The notes under the pieces were generated by a model. It was given only the letters and a program-made list of their open reading frames with translations. It was not told where the DNA came from and did no database searches. From Myxococcales bacterium (GTDB lineage: Bacteria > Myxococcota_A > Polyangia > Polyangiales > Polyangiaceae), in assembly GCA_020430845.1 (NCBI GenBank), contig JAGQJA010000048.1:1-41087 (forward strand): DNA of 41,087 nucleotides. The letters are read 5' to 3'. Made by a program: the position numbers and the translations under genes. Shown here piece after piece: positions 16,218-23,321 of the stretch (its first letter is position 1; every line of letters starts with the position of its first letter).

Positions 16218-16688
16218 TCACGCCGCGTCTTCTTCGCGCGCCGCGGCGAACCAGCGCCGGGCCCGCTCGAGGCCGAGCAGCGCTCGCGGCCCACGCGCGA
16301 GCGGTGAGAGGTGCACCACGCCGCGCGCGCGATTGGCGCACACGCGGTCCATCGCGCTCCGGAGCGTTCGAGGACAGAGGACGAGCGCCCCCGCGAGGTG
16401 GGCCAGGCGGACCGCGCACGGATCGCTCGACACCACGAAGGTCGCGTCGCGCGTCGACGCCGCGAGCGCGCCGACCTTGTGCGCCGCGCCGGCCATCCCC
16501 GCCTCCCACACCTCGACGGCCCCGCCTGGCGTGTGGCCCTCGCGCTCGCCGGAGAAGACGACGTGCACGGGCGCGTCCCAGTCTCGCGTGAGCGTGCGCA
16601 CGTCGCCGACGAGCGCGTGAGGCCAACTGAGGCCGACGTGCCAGGGGCGCGGCGACCGTTCCATGGAGGATGCATCGATGATGAGCAT
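16218..16688 (-). CDS. Small protein, possibly NYN/PIN-like
   Basis: This 156-residue protein is not securely recognised. It opens with a hydrophobic beta strand ending in Asp (MLIIDASS). It then has VHVVFSGEREG, an Ala/Gly-rich helix, FVVSSDPCAVRLAHLAGALVL and a C-terminal basic helix. The order (strand-Asp, VVFS, then VVSSD) resembles YacP-type NYN RNase domains, where Asp residues bind metal. Similarity is by eye only. An alternative start at 16712 adds eight residues; neither start has a ribosome site. It converges on the Cys-rich lipoprotein gene with only 8 nt between stops. The divergent region upstream is dense in GCATG-type palindromes. Confidence 0.5.
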   Translation of the reverse strand: MLIIDASSMERSPRPWHVGLSWPHALVGDVRTLTRDWDAPVHVVFSGEREGHTPGGAVEVWEAGMAGAAHKVGALAASTRDATFVVSSDPCAVRLAHLAGALVLCPRTLRSAMDRVCANRARGVVHLSPLARGPRALLGLERARRWFAAAREEDAA

Positions 16689-16735
16689 GTCGTCGGCATG
16701 TGCACGGCGCATGCCGCAGCGCGCATGCGCACATG
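16670..16735. promoter_or_regulatory. Cluster of GCATG-type palindromes at a divergent promoter region
   Basis: Within about 65 bp are CATCGATG (16673-16680), arms CGGCATG/CATGCCG with a 9-nt spacer (16694-16716), and GCGCATGCGC (16721-16730), plus more GCATG repeats. The first part overlaps the 5' end of the NYN-like gene; the rest is intergenic, upstream of the hydrolase gene at 16836. Operator function is inference. Confidence 0.35.
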
Positions 16736-16835
16736 CAGCGACTTCGTCACGCGGCGGCCTGGCCCGGACGGCGCGCGCCTGACCTGGGCCACCGATCGTC
16801 GGTCACGATCCACCCTCCTCGCGCGACGAGTGTGC

Positions 16836-17690
16836 ATGCGTCGCCGACTCCACCTCCGACACCTGGCCCCGGTCCTCGCCCTCTTCACCGTGTCCGTCGC
16901 CGCCGTCACCGGCTGCGACCGGCGACCGCCCACGCACCGCGCACAGCAAGATCCCTCTGCGGCGACGCCACCCGCGGCGATCGCCCCCGACGCTGGCCCC
17001 GCGGAGCGCGAGCCCCTGCCCGTCCGTGCGGAGCGCATCCTCGTGCCGGGGGACTCGGCGGCCACGGTCGTCCGGGGCCCCCACGGAGAGACGCCGAGGG
17101 CCGTGTTCATGCCGGGGGTCTGCTCCAACGCGCTCGGCTACGTGCAGTCGTTCCAGTCCGCAGCGCAGCGCTTCGGCGGGGTCGTCGCCCTCGACGGCGA
17201 CGCGCCGTGCCCGGGCGCCGGGCCAGCGTTCCACACGTTCTCCTGGGACGCGGGGCGGCAGCACGCGCGGATCGAGGCGGCGCTGGCCGCGGCGGGGGCG
17301 AAGGAGATCCCCGCAGAGGGCATCACCGTCGTCGGCTACTCGCAGGGGGCGGCGATCGCAGAGCAACTCGTCGCCCGCTGGCCCGAACGGTACACGCGCG
17401 TCGTCTTGATCGGCTCACCCAACGACCCGTCGCCCAGCAAGCTCCGCTCCGCGTCTGCGGTCGTCACGATGTCGTGCAGCCTCGACGTGACGTGGCGCAT
17501 GCGCGGCGCGGCCGATGCGCTCTCGCGGCGAGGCACACCTGCGACCTACCTCGAGATGCCCGGGTGCCGACACGGCCAGGTCGCCGACGCCGAGCGCGTC
17601 TTCGGCGAGGCCTTCCGCTGGCTCGGCGACAACGCCCGGCCGCGCGCCGCGGCGGCGCCCACCCCGATCGTCGGCCGCGTCGAAGGCTGA
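16836..17690 (+). CDS. Alpha/beta-hydrolase-fold lipoprotein
   Basis: This 284-residue protein has the lipoprotein signal MRRRLHLRHLAPVLALFTVSVAAVTGC, with Cys27 modified. The hydrolase fold shows a nucleophile elbow GYSQG (Ser in the G-x-S-x-G) at about residue 170 after EGITVV. The block RYTRVVLIGSPNDPS follows, and a late His in MPGCRHGQVADAERVF is likely the catalytic His. The acidic member is uncertain. Extra Cys residues (GVCSNALG, DAPCPGAG, MSCSLD) suggest disulfides outside the cytoplasm. The substrate is unknown; esterase or peptidase are both possible. The gene is divergent from the NYN-like gene. Confidence 0.78.
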   Translation: MRRRLHLRHLAPVLALFTVSVAAVTGCDRRPPTHRAQQDPSAATPPAAIAPDAGPAEREPLPVRAERILVPGDSAATVVRGPHGETPRAVFMPGVCSNALGYVQSFQSAAQRFGGVVALDGDAPCPGAGPAFHTFSWDAGRQHARIEAALAAAGAKEIPAEGITVVGYSQGAAIAEQLVARWPERYTRVVLIGSPNDPSPSKLRSASAVVTMSCSLDVTWRMRGAADALSRRGTPATYLEMPGCRHGQVADAERVFGEAFRWLGDNARPRAAAAPTPIVGRVEG

Positions 17691-17736
17691 AAACACGAGG
17701 GATCCGAGGTGTGGGAAGCTCCTCGAACGGGGCGCG

Positions 17737-17742
17737 TATGCT
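17737..17742 (+). promoter_or_regulatory. Candidate -10 for the gene at 17748
   Basis: TATGCT lies 5 nt before the GTG at 17748, fitting a leaderless transcript. No -35 and no ribosome site are seen. Confidence 0.3.
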
Positions 17743-17747
17743 GATGT

Positions 17748-18263
17748 GTGGGCGCGGCGCTGCTGTTGGAGGACCTCGACGACGACCCCGAGACCGTGCG
17801 CTCGCCGACATCGGACGTGCACGAGCTCCTCGACGCCCTCGTGGCCGGCGAGCCGGTGCACCGCTCGGCGCTGACCGATCAGCTCGACCGGATGCTCGCG
17901 TACGTACGCGAGACGCGCGCGGACTTCGACAACGTGGTGCTCCTCGTGCGACGCCGCACGCCGACGCCCGTCGTCCACTCGGCTGACGTGCATCGCCTCG
18001 CCGACGGCACGCTCGTGCTCCACACGACGCTGCCCATGTGCGCGCGGAGCGCGATCGCCGCGGCGTTCGACGAGGAGGGCACCGCGCTCCTCATCGGTGA
18101 GCACGACGACGAGCGCGGCGTCCCGTGCTTCGGCGCCTCTCGTCTCGACATCGTGCTCCAGGCGCGCTCGTACCGCGAGGCGCTCCGTACGCTCGACGAC
18201 GCGGCGTGCTTTCTCGTGGCGCCGAGCCTCGTCGAGACCGTCGGCGATCCCGACGACGACTGA
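17748..18263 (+). CDS. Hypothetical protein, 171 aa
   Basis: I do not recognise this protein. It starts at GTG and is acidic, with no signal peptide or TM helix. Residues 1-60 look helical (LLLEDLDDDPETV, LDALVAGEPVHRSALTDQLDRMLAYVRETRADFDN). Residues 60-170 look alpha/beta, with strands VVLLVRRRTP, DGTLVLHTTLPM and TALLIGEHD, and a helix SYREALRTLDDAACFLV. There are three or four Cys residues but no metal-binding pair. The coding statistics (strong GC3 bias) match its neighbours. It lies 57 nt after the hydrolase gene and 56 nt before thrC, each with its own candidate -10, so it may be transcribed alone. Confidence 0.65.
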   Translation: MGAALLLEDLDDDPETVRSPTSDVHELLDALVAGEPVHRSALTDQLDRMLAYVRETRADFDNVVLLVRRRTPTPVVHSADVHRLADGTLVLHTTLPMCARSAIAAAFDEEGTALLIGEHDDERGVPCFGASRLDIVLQARSYREALRTLDDAACFLVAPSLVETVGDPDDD

Positions 18264-18304
18264 TACGCGGCGCGACTTCGGCGCCAAAGGCGGCCCTGGC
18301 GCGC

Positions 18305-18310
18305 TATCCT
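18305..18310 (+). promoter_or_regulatory. Candidate -10 for thrC
   Basis: GCTATCCT gives TATCCT 9 nt before the thrC ATG, predicting a leader of 2-3 nt. No Shine-Dalgarno of usual strength precedes the ATG. Confidence 0.45.
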
Positions 18311-18319
18311 CGGCGTGAG

Positions 18320-19633
18320 ATGACCGAGCCGCGCGCCGTCTTTCGTTGCTTCTCTGGGTGCGACGGCACCTACCCGCTCACGTTGGCCATCACGCGCTGT
18401 CCGACGTGCGACGGACTGCTCTCGGTCGTGCACGATCTCGACGCGCTACGGGCGAAGACGGGCGCCGCGTGGCGCGCGCTGTTCGACGCGCGCTGGGCGC
18501 CGGGCGTAGACGTCTCGGGCGTGTGGAGCAAGCGAGAGTGGGTCGCGCCCGAGATCCCCGACGCGCATGTGGTCTCGACCGGCGAGGGAGGCACGCCGCT
18601 CCATCGCGCCGCGCGCTTCGCGACCGCGTGCGGCTTCGGCGATCTGCTCGTCAAACAGTGCGGCACGTCGCACACCGGCTCCTTCAAGGATCTGGGCATG
18701 ACGGTGTTGGTGAGCGTCGTCCGGCACGCGATCGCGGTCGGCGCCCAGCCGAGCAAGTGGCTCGCCTGCGCCAGCACGGGCGACACGTCTGCGGCGCTCG
18801 CGGCGTACGGAGCCTCGGCGGGCCTGCCCGTGGTGGTGCTCTTGCCGCGCGGCAAGGTGTCGACGGCGCAGCTCGTGCAGCCGCTGGCCCACGGCGCCAA
18901 GGTGTTGGCGCTCGACACGGACTTCGACGGCTGCATGGCCATCGTCAAAGAGCTCGCGGCGCGCGAGCTCGTGTACCTCGCCAACTCGATGAACCCGCTC
19001 CGCATCGAGGGTCAGAAGACCGTGGCGATCGAGATGACCCAGCAGCTCGGCTGGAGCCCGCCCGACTGGGTCGTCATCCCGAGCGGGAACCTGGGCAACG
19101 CGGCCGCGCTGCACGCGGGCTTCGAGCTCATGCGCACCTTGGGCGTGACCGATCGCGTCCCCCGCCTCTGCGTCGCGCAGGCGGAGCGGGCCAACCCCAT
19201 GTATCGAGCGTACCGCGCCGGGCAACGCGAGGTCGCGGCCGTGCAAGCCGAGCCGACGCTTGCGACGGCGATCCAGATCGGCAACCCGGTCAGCGCACCG
19301 CGCGCGATGGCCGCGCTCGAGGCGATGAACGGGATCGTCGAGCAGGCCAGCGAAGACGAGCTCGCCGACGCGTGCGCGCGCGCCGATCGCGACGGCCTCT
19401 ACGCCTGCCCGCACACGGGCGTCGCCCTCGCGTGCGCGATCAAGCTCCGCGAGCGAGGTGAGATCGGCGCGGCCGATCGCGTCGTCGTCGTGTCGACTGC
19501 GAGCGGGCTCAAGTTCACCGAGTTCAAGCTCGGCTATCACGAGCAGACGCTCGAGGGCGTGTCGTGCACGCGCGCGAACGCGCCCGTCCACCTGCCCGCG
19601 AGCCTCGACGACGTGATCGCGGCGCTCTCGTGA
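18320..19633 (+). CDS. thrC: Threonine synthase
   Basis: This 437-residue PLP enzyme converts O-phosphohomoserine to threonine and phosphate. The PLP lysine is in SHTGSFKDLGM at about residue 127. Other family blocks are STGEGGTPLHRAAR, ACASTGDTSAALAAYGA (phosphate cup), GLPVVVLLPRGKVS, ANSMNPLRIEGQKT and VIPSGNLGNAAALHAGFE. The N-terminus has two CxxC-like pairs (CFSGC and CPTC) that could hold zinc, as in many threonine synthases of this class. No hom or thrB gene is adjacent. It ends next to a strong hairpin shared with the convergent lipoprotein gene. Confidence 0.95.
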   Translation: MTEPRAVFRCFSGCDGTYPLTLAITRCPTCDGLLSVVHDLDALRAKTGAAWRALFDARWAPGVDVSGVWSKREWVAPEIPDAHVVSTGEGGTPLHRAARFATACGFGDLLVKQCGTSHTGSFKDLGMTVLVSVVRHAIAVGAQPSKWLACASTGDTSAALAAYGASAGLPVVVLLPRGKVSTAQLVQPLAHGAKVLALDTDFDGCMAIVKELAARELVYLANSMNPLRIEGQKTVAIEMTQQLGWSPPDWVVIPSGNLGNAAALHAGFELMRTLGVTDRVPRLCVAQAERANPMYRAYRAGQREVAAVQAEPTLATAIQIGNPVSAPRAMAALEAMNGIVEQASEDELADACARADRDGLYACPHTGVALACAIKLRERGEIGAADRVVVVSTASGLKFTEFKLGYHEQTLEGVSCTRANAPVHLPASLDDVIAALS

Positions 19634-19637
19634 GACG

Positions 19638-19658
19638 CGGCGCGCAGCCCGCGCGCCG
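19638..19658. terminator. Hairpin between convergent thrC and lipoprotein gene
   Basis: A perfect 8-bp GC stem, CGGCGCGC/GCGCGCCG, with loop AGCCC lies in the 29 nt between two facing stop codons. It fits a bidirectional terminator without a U-tract. Confidence 0.5.
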
Positions 19659-19662
19659 GGGC

Positions 19663-19938
19663 TCAGTCCGCGTCGGGCGCGTCGTCGCTGGCGTCGGCCG
19701 CGTCGTTGCTCGCGTCCGTACCGGCGTCGGCCGCGGCCTCGGCGGGCGCGTCGGTCGAGGCCTCGAGCGTCGACCCCTCGGGGAGCGACGCCTCGGGCGG
19801 GATCCCGGTGTCGGTGCCCTCGACCGGGATGCGCGTGCGGTCGAAGTCGACGATGAGCTCGCAGCCCATCGACGCGACCACCGCAGCCCCACACGCGAGC
19901 GCCGCGAGCCTCAGGCTCTTCTTCTTCGAAGCGTGCAT
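19663..19938 (-). CDS. Small Asp/Ala-rich lipoprotein
   Basis: This 91-residue lipoprotein has the signal MHASKKKSLRLAALACGAAVVASMGC. After the modified Cys comes ELIVDFDRTRIPVEGTDTG, then a disordered tail rich in Ala, Asp, Glu and Thr. I chose the ATG at 19938 because AAGGGAG lies 9 nt upstream; an ATG at 19947 is possible. The block after the Cys resembles QLIVSSELPAF in the lipoprotein at 15166, so both may belong to one family that differs in the distal domain; here the distal domain is missing. It may be a truncated or minimal family member. It starts 14 nt after the stop of the PEGA/TPR gene on the same strand. Confidence 0.72.
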   Translation of the reverse strand: MHASKKKSLRLAALACGAAVVASMGCELIVDFDRTRIPVEGTDTGIPPEASLPEGSTLEASTDAPAEAAADAGTDASNDAADASDDAPDAD

Positions 19939-19952
19939 CTGCCGCATCTCCC

Positions 19953-21092
19953 TTAGAACTGCACCAGCGCGCCCGCACCGCCGCCCGTGGGCGTGACGTA
20001 GGGGGCCGGGATGACCGTGATCTTCTTCTTGGGCGGCGCCTTGGCCGTCTTGGGCGCGGCGGCCTTTGCGCTCGCCGGCGAGTCGCTCGCGAGGAAGAGC
20101 ACGGCGCTGGTGACGCCGAACGTGATGGCGACGCCGAACATCATGTCGGCGACGAGCGCGTTGTTCTCGCCGTCGTCGGCCTTCTTGGTGGTCGGGTTCT
20201 TGTCGAAGTCGCTCGACTGCGACAGCGCCTTGATCCCGAAGCCCGTGCCCACGCCGGCCGCGACGATGGCGACGCCGCCCGTGATGTACGCCGGCAGCTT
20301 GCTGCGCGGCTCAGGCGGAGGAGGCGGAGGAGGCGGAGGAGGCGGCGGAGGCGGCGGCTCTGCGACGGGCGGCGGAGGCGGCGGAGGCTCGGGCTTCTTC
20401 TGGAGCTCGACCTTGACCTCTTGCTTGGACGCGAACGCGACGTCGATGTCGCGGTCGGCCGGCTCGTAGCCGTCGGCCTCGACCTTGAGGTGGTGCTTGC
20501 CCGGCGCGAGCTCGAGGTCGAGCGGCGCCATCTTGGGCTCGGCGGCAGGCTTGGCGTCGGCCGCGGCCTGGCCGTCGGCAGGCGGCGCGGGAGGGTCGAC
20601 CCACACCTTGGCCCCGGGGGGCACGGACTCGACGTGGACCTTGCCGGGGATCGTCTTGATCTCTTCGACGCGCTTCTTGGTGTCCTCACCCGCCGTCTTG
20701 AGCTTGGTGGGCACATCGGCCAGGAAGCGCTCGTACGCGGTGACGGCCTCGGCGAAGTTGCCGAGCTTGTCGTGCGTCATGCCGAGGTAGTAGTCGGTCT
20801 CGGGCGAGGCCTTGGCGTCGGCGGACGCCTTGAAGTCCTCGAGGGCTTCGGCGTAGCTGCCTGCCTTGAACTTCTTCTCGCCCGCCTTGAAGAGCGCGCC
20901 GGCGTTCGCCGGCTTGGGCGCCGCGGGGGCCTTGGGCGCGGCGGGCTTGGCCGCGGGAGCGGCGGCGGGCTTGGCCGCGGGAGCAGCGGCGGGCTTGGCC
21001 GCGGGCTGCTGTGCGCTCGCGAGCGCGGGAACGAGCGCCAGCGCGGCGACGAGCGCGCCCGCGACCGCGTGGGACCTCGGAACCTTCATCAT
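19953..21092 (-). CDS. TPR-PEGA protein with polyproline linker and TM hairpin
   Basis: This 379-residue protein has a signal peptide (MMKVPRSHAVAG to ALASAQQ) and an Ala/Pro/Lys repeat region made of AAKPAAAP units. Next come TPR helices (LFKAGEKKFKAGSYAEALEDFKASADAK, DYYLGMTHDKLGNFAEAVTAYERFLADV) and a PEGA-like beta domain (GKVHVESVPPGAKVWVDPP, LELAPGKHHLKVEADGYEPADRDIDV). A polyproline run near residue 255 precedes two TM helices with GFGIKALSQ and MFGVAITFGVTSAVLFLAS. PEGA domains usually sit in the envelope. It is paralogous in layout to the TPR protein at 14363. Its DNA has microsatellite-like GGAGGC runs and a repeated GCGGGAGC unit, likely prone to slippage. ATG at 21089 is an alternative start. 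Confidence 0.82.
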   Translation of the reverse strand: MMKVPRSHAVAGALVAALALVPALASAQQPAAKPAAAPAAKPAAAPAAKPAAPKAPAAPKPANAGALFKAGEKKFKAGSYAEALEDFKASADAKASPETDYYLGMTHDKLGNFAEAVTAYERFLADVPTKLKTAGEDTKKRVEEIKTIPGKVHVESVPPGAKVWVDPPAPPADGQAAADAKPAAEPKMAPLDLELAPGKHHLKVEADGYEPADRDIDVAFASKQEVKVELQKKPEPPPPPPPVAEPPPPPPPPPPPPPPPEPRSKLPAYITGGVAIVAAGVGTGFGIKALSQSSDFDKNPTTKKADDGENNALVADMMFGVAITFGVTSAVLFLASDSPASAKAAAPKTAKAPPKKKITVIPAPYVTPTGGGAGALVQF

Positions 21093-21100
21093 GGAGGCCA

Positions 21101-21106
21101 ACCCTA
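21101..21106 (-). promoter_or_regulatory. Candidate -10 for the TPR-PEGA gene
   Basis: TAGGGT on the minus strand lies 8 nt before the ATG at 21092. It is a weak -10, listed because it matches the spacing seen at other starts in this window. Confidence 0.25.
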
Positions 21107-21161
21107 CACCGAAATCGCGAGGACGTCATGGTAGCAGTTTTGTGACAAGCCGCGTTTTTGC

Positions 21162-22163
21162 ATGCCCCGCCTCGACGTCCTCCTCCCCTTTCGCAACGCC
21201 GCGCGGACGCTCGACGACGCGCTCGCGTCGGTGCTCGGCGAGCCGTGGGACGGCGTCCTCCTGGCGGTCGACGACGGCTCGACCGACGGCAGCGACGCGG
21301 TCGTCGCGCGCTGGGCCAGGCTCGACGCGCGCGTCGTCCCCCTCACCTCGGTCGGGCGCGGGATCGTGGCGGCCCTAGGGACCGGGCTGCGCGTCTCGAG
21401 GGCCGAAATCGTCGCTCGCATGGACGCCGACGACGTCAGCGCGCCGGGACGCCTGGCGCGTACGGCCGAGGCTCTCGCGGGCGACGCGTCGCTCGGGGCG
21501 GTGGCGTGCCAGGTGCGCGCCGTCCCGGAGGGCGCCGTCGGCGAGGGGCTGCGTCGGTACGTCGCCTGGCAGAACGCCTTGCTCTCCGCGGACGACCACG
21601 CCCGCGCCGTGTTCGTCGAGTCGCCGCTCTGCCACCCCGCGACCGCCCTCCGGCGCGCGGCGCTCGACGACGTGGGTGGCTTTCGCGACGTCCCGTGGGC
21701 CGAGGACTGGGACCTCTGGCTGCGCATGACCGCCGCCGGTCATGGGCTCGCCAAGGTGGCCGAGGTGCTCTTCGACTGGCGCCACTTGCCCGGGCGCCTC
21801 ACGTTCACCGATCCGCGCTACGCCCCCGCGCGGATGGTCGAAGCGCGCGCCCACTACCTGGCCGACGCCGTCCGAGGCCGGCCGCTCGTCGTGTGGGGGG
21901 CCGGACAGACGGGCCGGCGCCTCGCGCGGGCGCTCGAGGGCAATGGCATGCATATACATGCATTCATCGACATCGACCCCCAGAAGATCGGCCGTCGGGC
22001 GCGCGGCGCGCCGATCCTCTCGTGTGACGACGCCCTCGCGGCGCGGCCCAGAGACAGCGCCGTGGTGGCGGCCGTCGGGGCGCGCGGCGCGCGCGAGCTG
22101 GTGCGTGCGGAGCTGCTGGCGCGAGGGCTCGTCGAGCTCGAGGACTTCTTCTGCGCCGCGTGA
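21162..22163 (+). CDS. GT2-family glycosyltransferase fused to a Rossmann-like domain
   Basis: This is a 333-residue protein. Residues 1-220 are a GT-A glycosyltransferase of family 2: LDVLLPFRNAARTLDDALASVL, VDDGSTDGSDAVV, RMDADDVSAPGRL (the DXD metal/nucleotide motif) and AEDWDLWLRM (the catalytic-base ED block). Residues 235-333 look like a separate nucleotide-binding domain: RPLVVWGAGQTGRRLARALE, FIDIDPQKIG and DSAVVAAVGARGARELV. This resembles the N-terminal domain of PglD/NeuD-type proteins. The AT-rich palindrome at 21948-21963 lies in the domain linked by NGMHIHAF and uses rare codons (AAT, CAT, ATA). The sugar donor and acceptor are unknown. It converges on the epimerase gene. Confidence 0.85.
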   Translation: MPRLDVLLPFRNAARTLDDALASVLGEPWDGVLLAVDDGSTDGSDAVVARWARLDARVVPLTSVGRGIVAALGTGLRVSRAEIVARMDADDVSAPGRLARTAEALAGDASLGAVACQVRAVPEGAVGEGLRRYVAWQNALLSADDHARAVFVESPLCHPATALRRAALDDVGGFRDVPWAEDWDLWLRMTAAGHGLAKVAEVLFDWRHLPGRLTFTDPRYAPARMVEARAHYLADAVRGRPLVVWGAGQTGRRLARALEGNGMHIHAFIDIDPQKIGRRARGAPILSCDDALAARPRDSAVVAAVGARGARELVRAELLARGLVELEDFFCAA

Positions 22164-22181
22164 GGCTCACGCGCGCGACGG

Positions 22182-22586
22182 TCAGGGCTCGACCAGCTCC
22201 ACGAGGACACCGCCGGTCGCCTTGGGGTGCAAGAAGGCCACCTTGTGACCTCGGGCCCCGACGCGCGGCGCGTCGTCGACGAGCGGCACCCCGAGCTGCT
22301 TGAGCAGCGCGAGCGCGTCCTCGATGCCCTCGACCTCGACGGCGATGTGATGGATGCCGGGCCCGCGCTTCTCGAGGAACTTCTCGAGTCCCGCGTTGCC
22401 CTTCGGCGAGATGAGCTCCAGGCTCGTCTCGCCCAGTCCGAGGAGCGTCGCCTCGGTCTTCTGCGAGGCCACCACCTCGCGCACGGTGGGCTCGAGCCCG
22501 AACAGCTCCTTGTACTTGGCGCACGCCGCGTCCATGTCGTCGACGCAAATCGCCACGTGGTCGATCTTCTTGATGCGTACCGGCAT
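22182..22586 (-). CDS. mce: Methylmalonyl-CoA epimerase (VOC superfamily)
   Basis: This 134-residue enzyme has the usual length for the family. It interconverts (R)- and (S)-methylmalonyl-CoA in propionate/odd-chain metabolism. Family blocks: KIDHVAICVDDMDAACAKYKELFGL with the metal His, LGETSLELISPKG, FLEKRGPGIHHIAVEVEGI with the second metal His, GHKVAFLHPKATGGVLVELVEP with the C-terminal Glu ligand. I chose MPVRIKK as the start; an in-frame Met seven codons upstream is possible. No mutase gene is adjacent. Confidence 0.92.
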   Translation of the reverse strand: MPVRIKKIDHVAICVDDMDAACAKYKELFGLEPTVREVVASQKTEATLLGLGETSLELISPKGNAGLEKFLEKRGPGIHHIAVEVEGIEDALALLKQLGVPLVDDAPRVGARGHKVAFLHPKATGGVLVELVEP

Positions 22587-22676
22587 GGCGACCGTGTTGC
22601 GCATGCGGCCCCGCGACGCAACCTCGAACGGGCGCCCGCACGTCGAAGGGCGCTCCGAGGTTCGGGGGCCTCGTGA

Positions 22677-22682
22677 TAGCCT
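22677..22682 (+). promoter_or_regulatory. Candidate extended -10 for the lipoprotein at 22693
   Basis: TGATAGCCT is an extended -10 (TGnTANNNT) ending 10 nt before the ATG. It predicts a very short leader. Confidence 0.35.
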
Positions 22683-22692
22683 GCCCGCCACC

Positions 22693-23316
22693 ATGAAGCC
22701 CTCGTTCCTCTTCTTGCTCGTCACCTCTGCCGTCGCCGCCACCAGCGCCGTGGGCTGCGCGGGCTCGCTCGCCGCGCCGTTCGAGCAGATGAAGGCGCAG
22801 CCGATCACCGTGTATCGACTGCAGAATTTCGAGCCCCCCGCCCCCGCGGCCGCGGCGCCCGGGCTGCCCCCGTCGCCCATCCCGCTCCCGCCGCAGATCC
22901 AGCAGTGGCTCGGCGCGGGCGCCGGCCTGCTCCCGCCCGGCTTGCTCCCGCCCGGCTTGCTCCCCGGGGGCGCGCCCGCGCCCAACGCGCAGGCGCAGGT
23001 GCCGCGCTTCCACAACTTCCGCATCCTGCAGACCCAGGCGATCACCGACTCGGCGCAGCGCCAGGAGGTGCTCGACATCTTCGGCCGCTCGGGCAACTTC
23101 GAGGCGCGCGGCAGCAACTGCATGTACGCCGAGTTCGGCTTCGCCATCGGCGGCGGCGCGGGCGGCTCTCCCCCGGCCGACGTGCTCGTCTCGCTCTCGT
23201 GCGAGCGCACGCAGATGTTCAACTACAACTGGCCCCACGGGAACAAGGCCGGCTTCGGCTCCGACACCGCCAAGCGCATCGTGGCCGTCGTGCAGCGGAC
23301 GTTCGGAGGCGGCTGA
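22693..23316 (+). CDS. Putative lipoprotein, unknown function
   Basis: This is a 207-residue protein that I do not recognise. The N-terminus MKPSFLFLLVTSAVAATSAVGC fits a lipoprotein signal with Cys22 modified. Residues 50-100 are Pro/Ala/Leu-rich with three GLLPP repeats, encoded by a short tandem repeat near 22925-22970. Residues 100-207 look folded: VPRFHNFRILQTQAITDSAQRQEVLDIFG, NCMYAEFGFAIGGG, VLVSLSCERTQMFNYNWPHG and AKRIVAVVQRTF. Two Cys residues in this domain could form a disulfide. plsB starts 5 nt after its stop, so the two are probably cotranscribed. Confidence 0.72.
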   Translation: MKPSFLFLLVTSAVAATSAVGCAGSLAAPFEQMKAQPITVYRLQNFEPPAPAAAAPGLPPSPIPLPPQIQQWLGAGAGLLPPGLLPPGLLPGGAPAPNAQAQVPRFHNFRILQTQAITDSAQRQEVLDIFGRSGNFEARGSNCMYAEFGFAIGGGAGGSPPADVLVSLSCERTQMFNYNWPHGNKAGFGSDTAKRIVAVVQRTFGGG

Positions 23317-23321
23317 GCCCG

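Noticed and set aside
12051-16307. A very long (1,418-codon) open frame on the plus strand
   Set aside because: It runs antisense to the GT-C-like and OMP genes and out of frame through the TPR and Cys-rich genes. Its translation is Arg/His/Ala-rich noise typical of shadow frames in high-GC DNA.
20300-20370. CRISPR-like repeats
   Set aside because: This is a GGAGGC microsatellite encoding polyproline, with no spacers.
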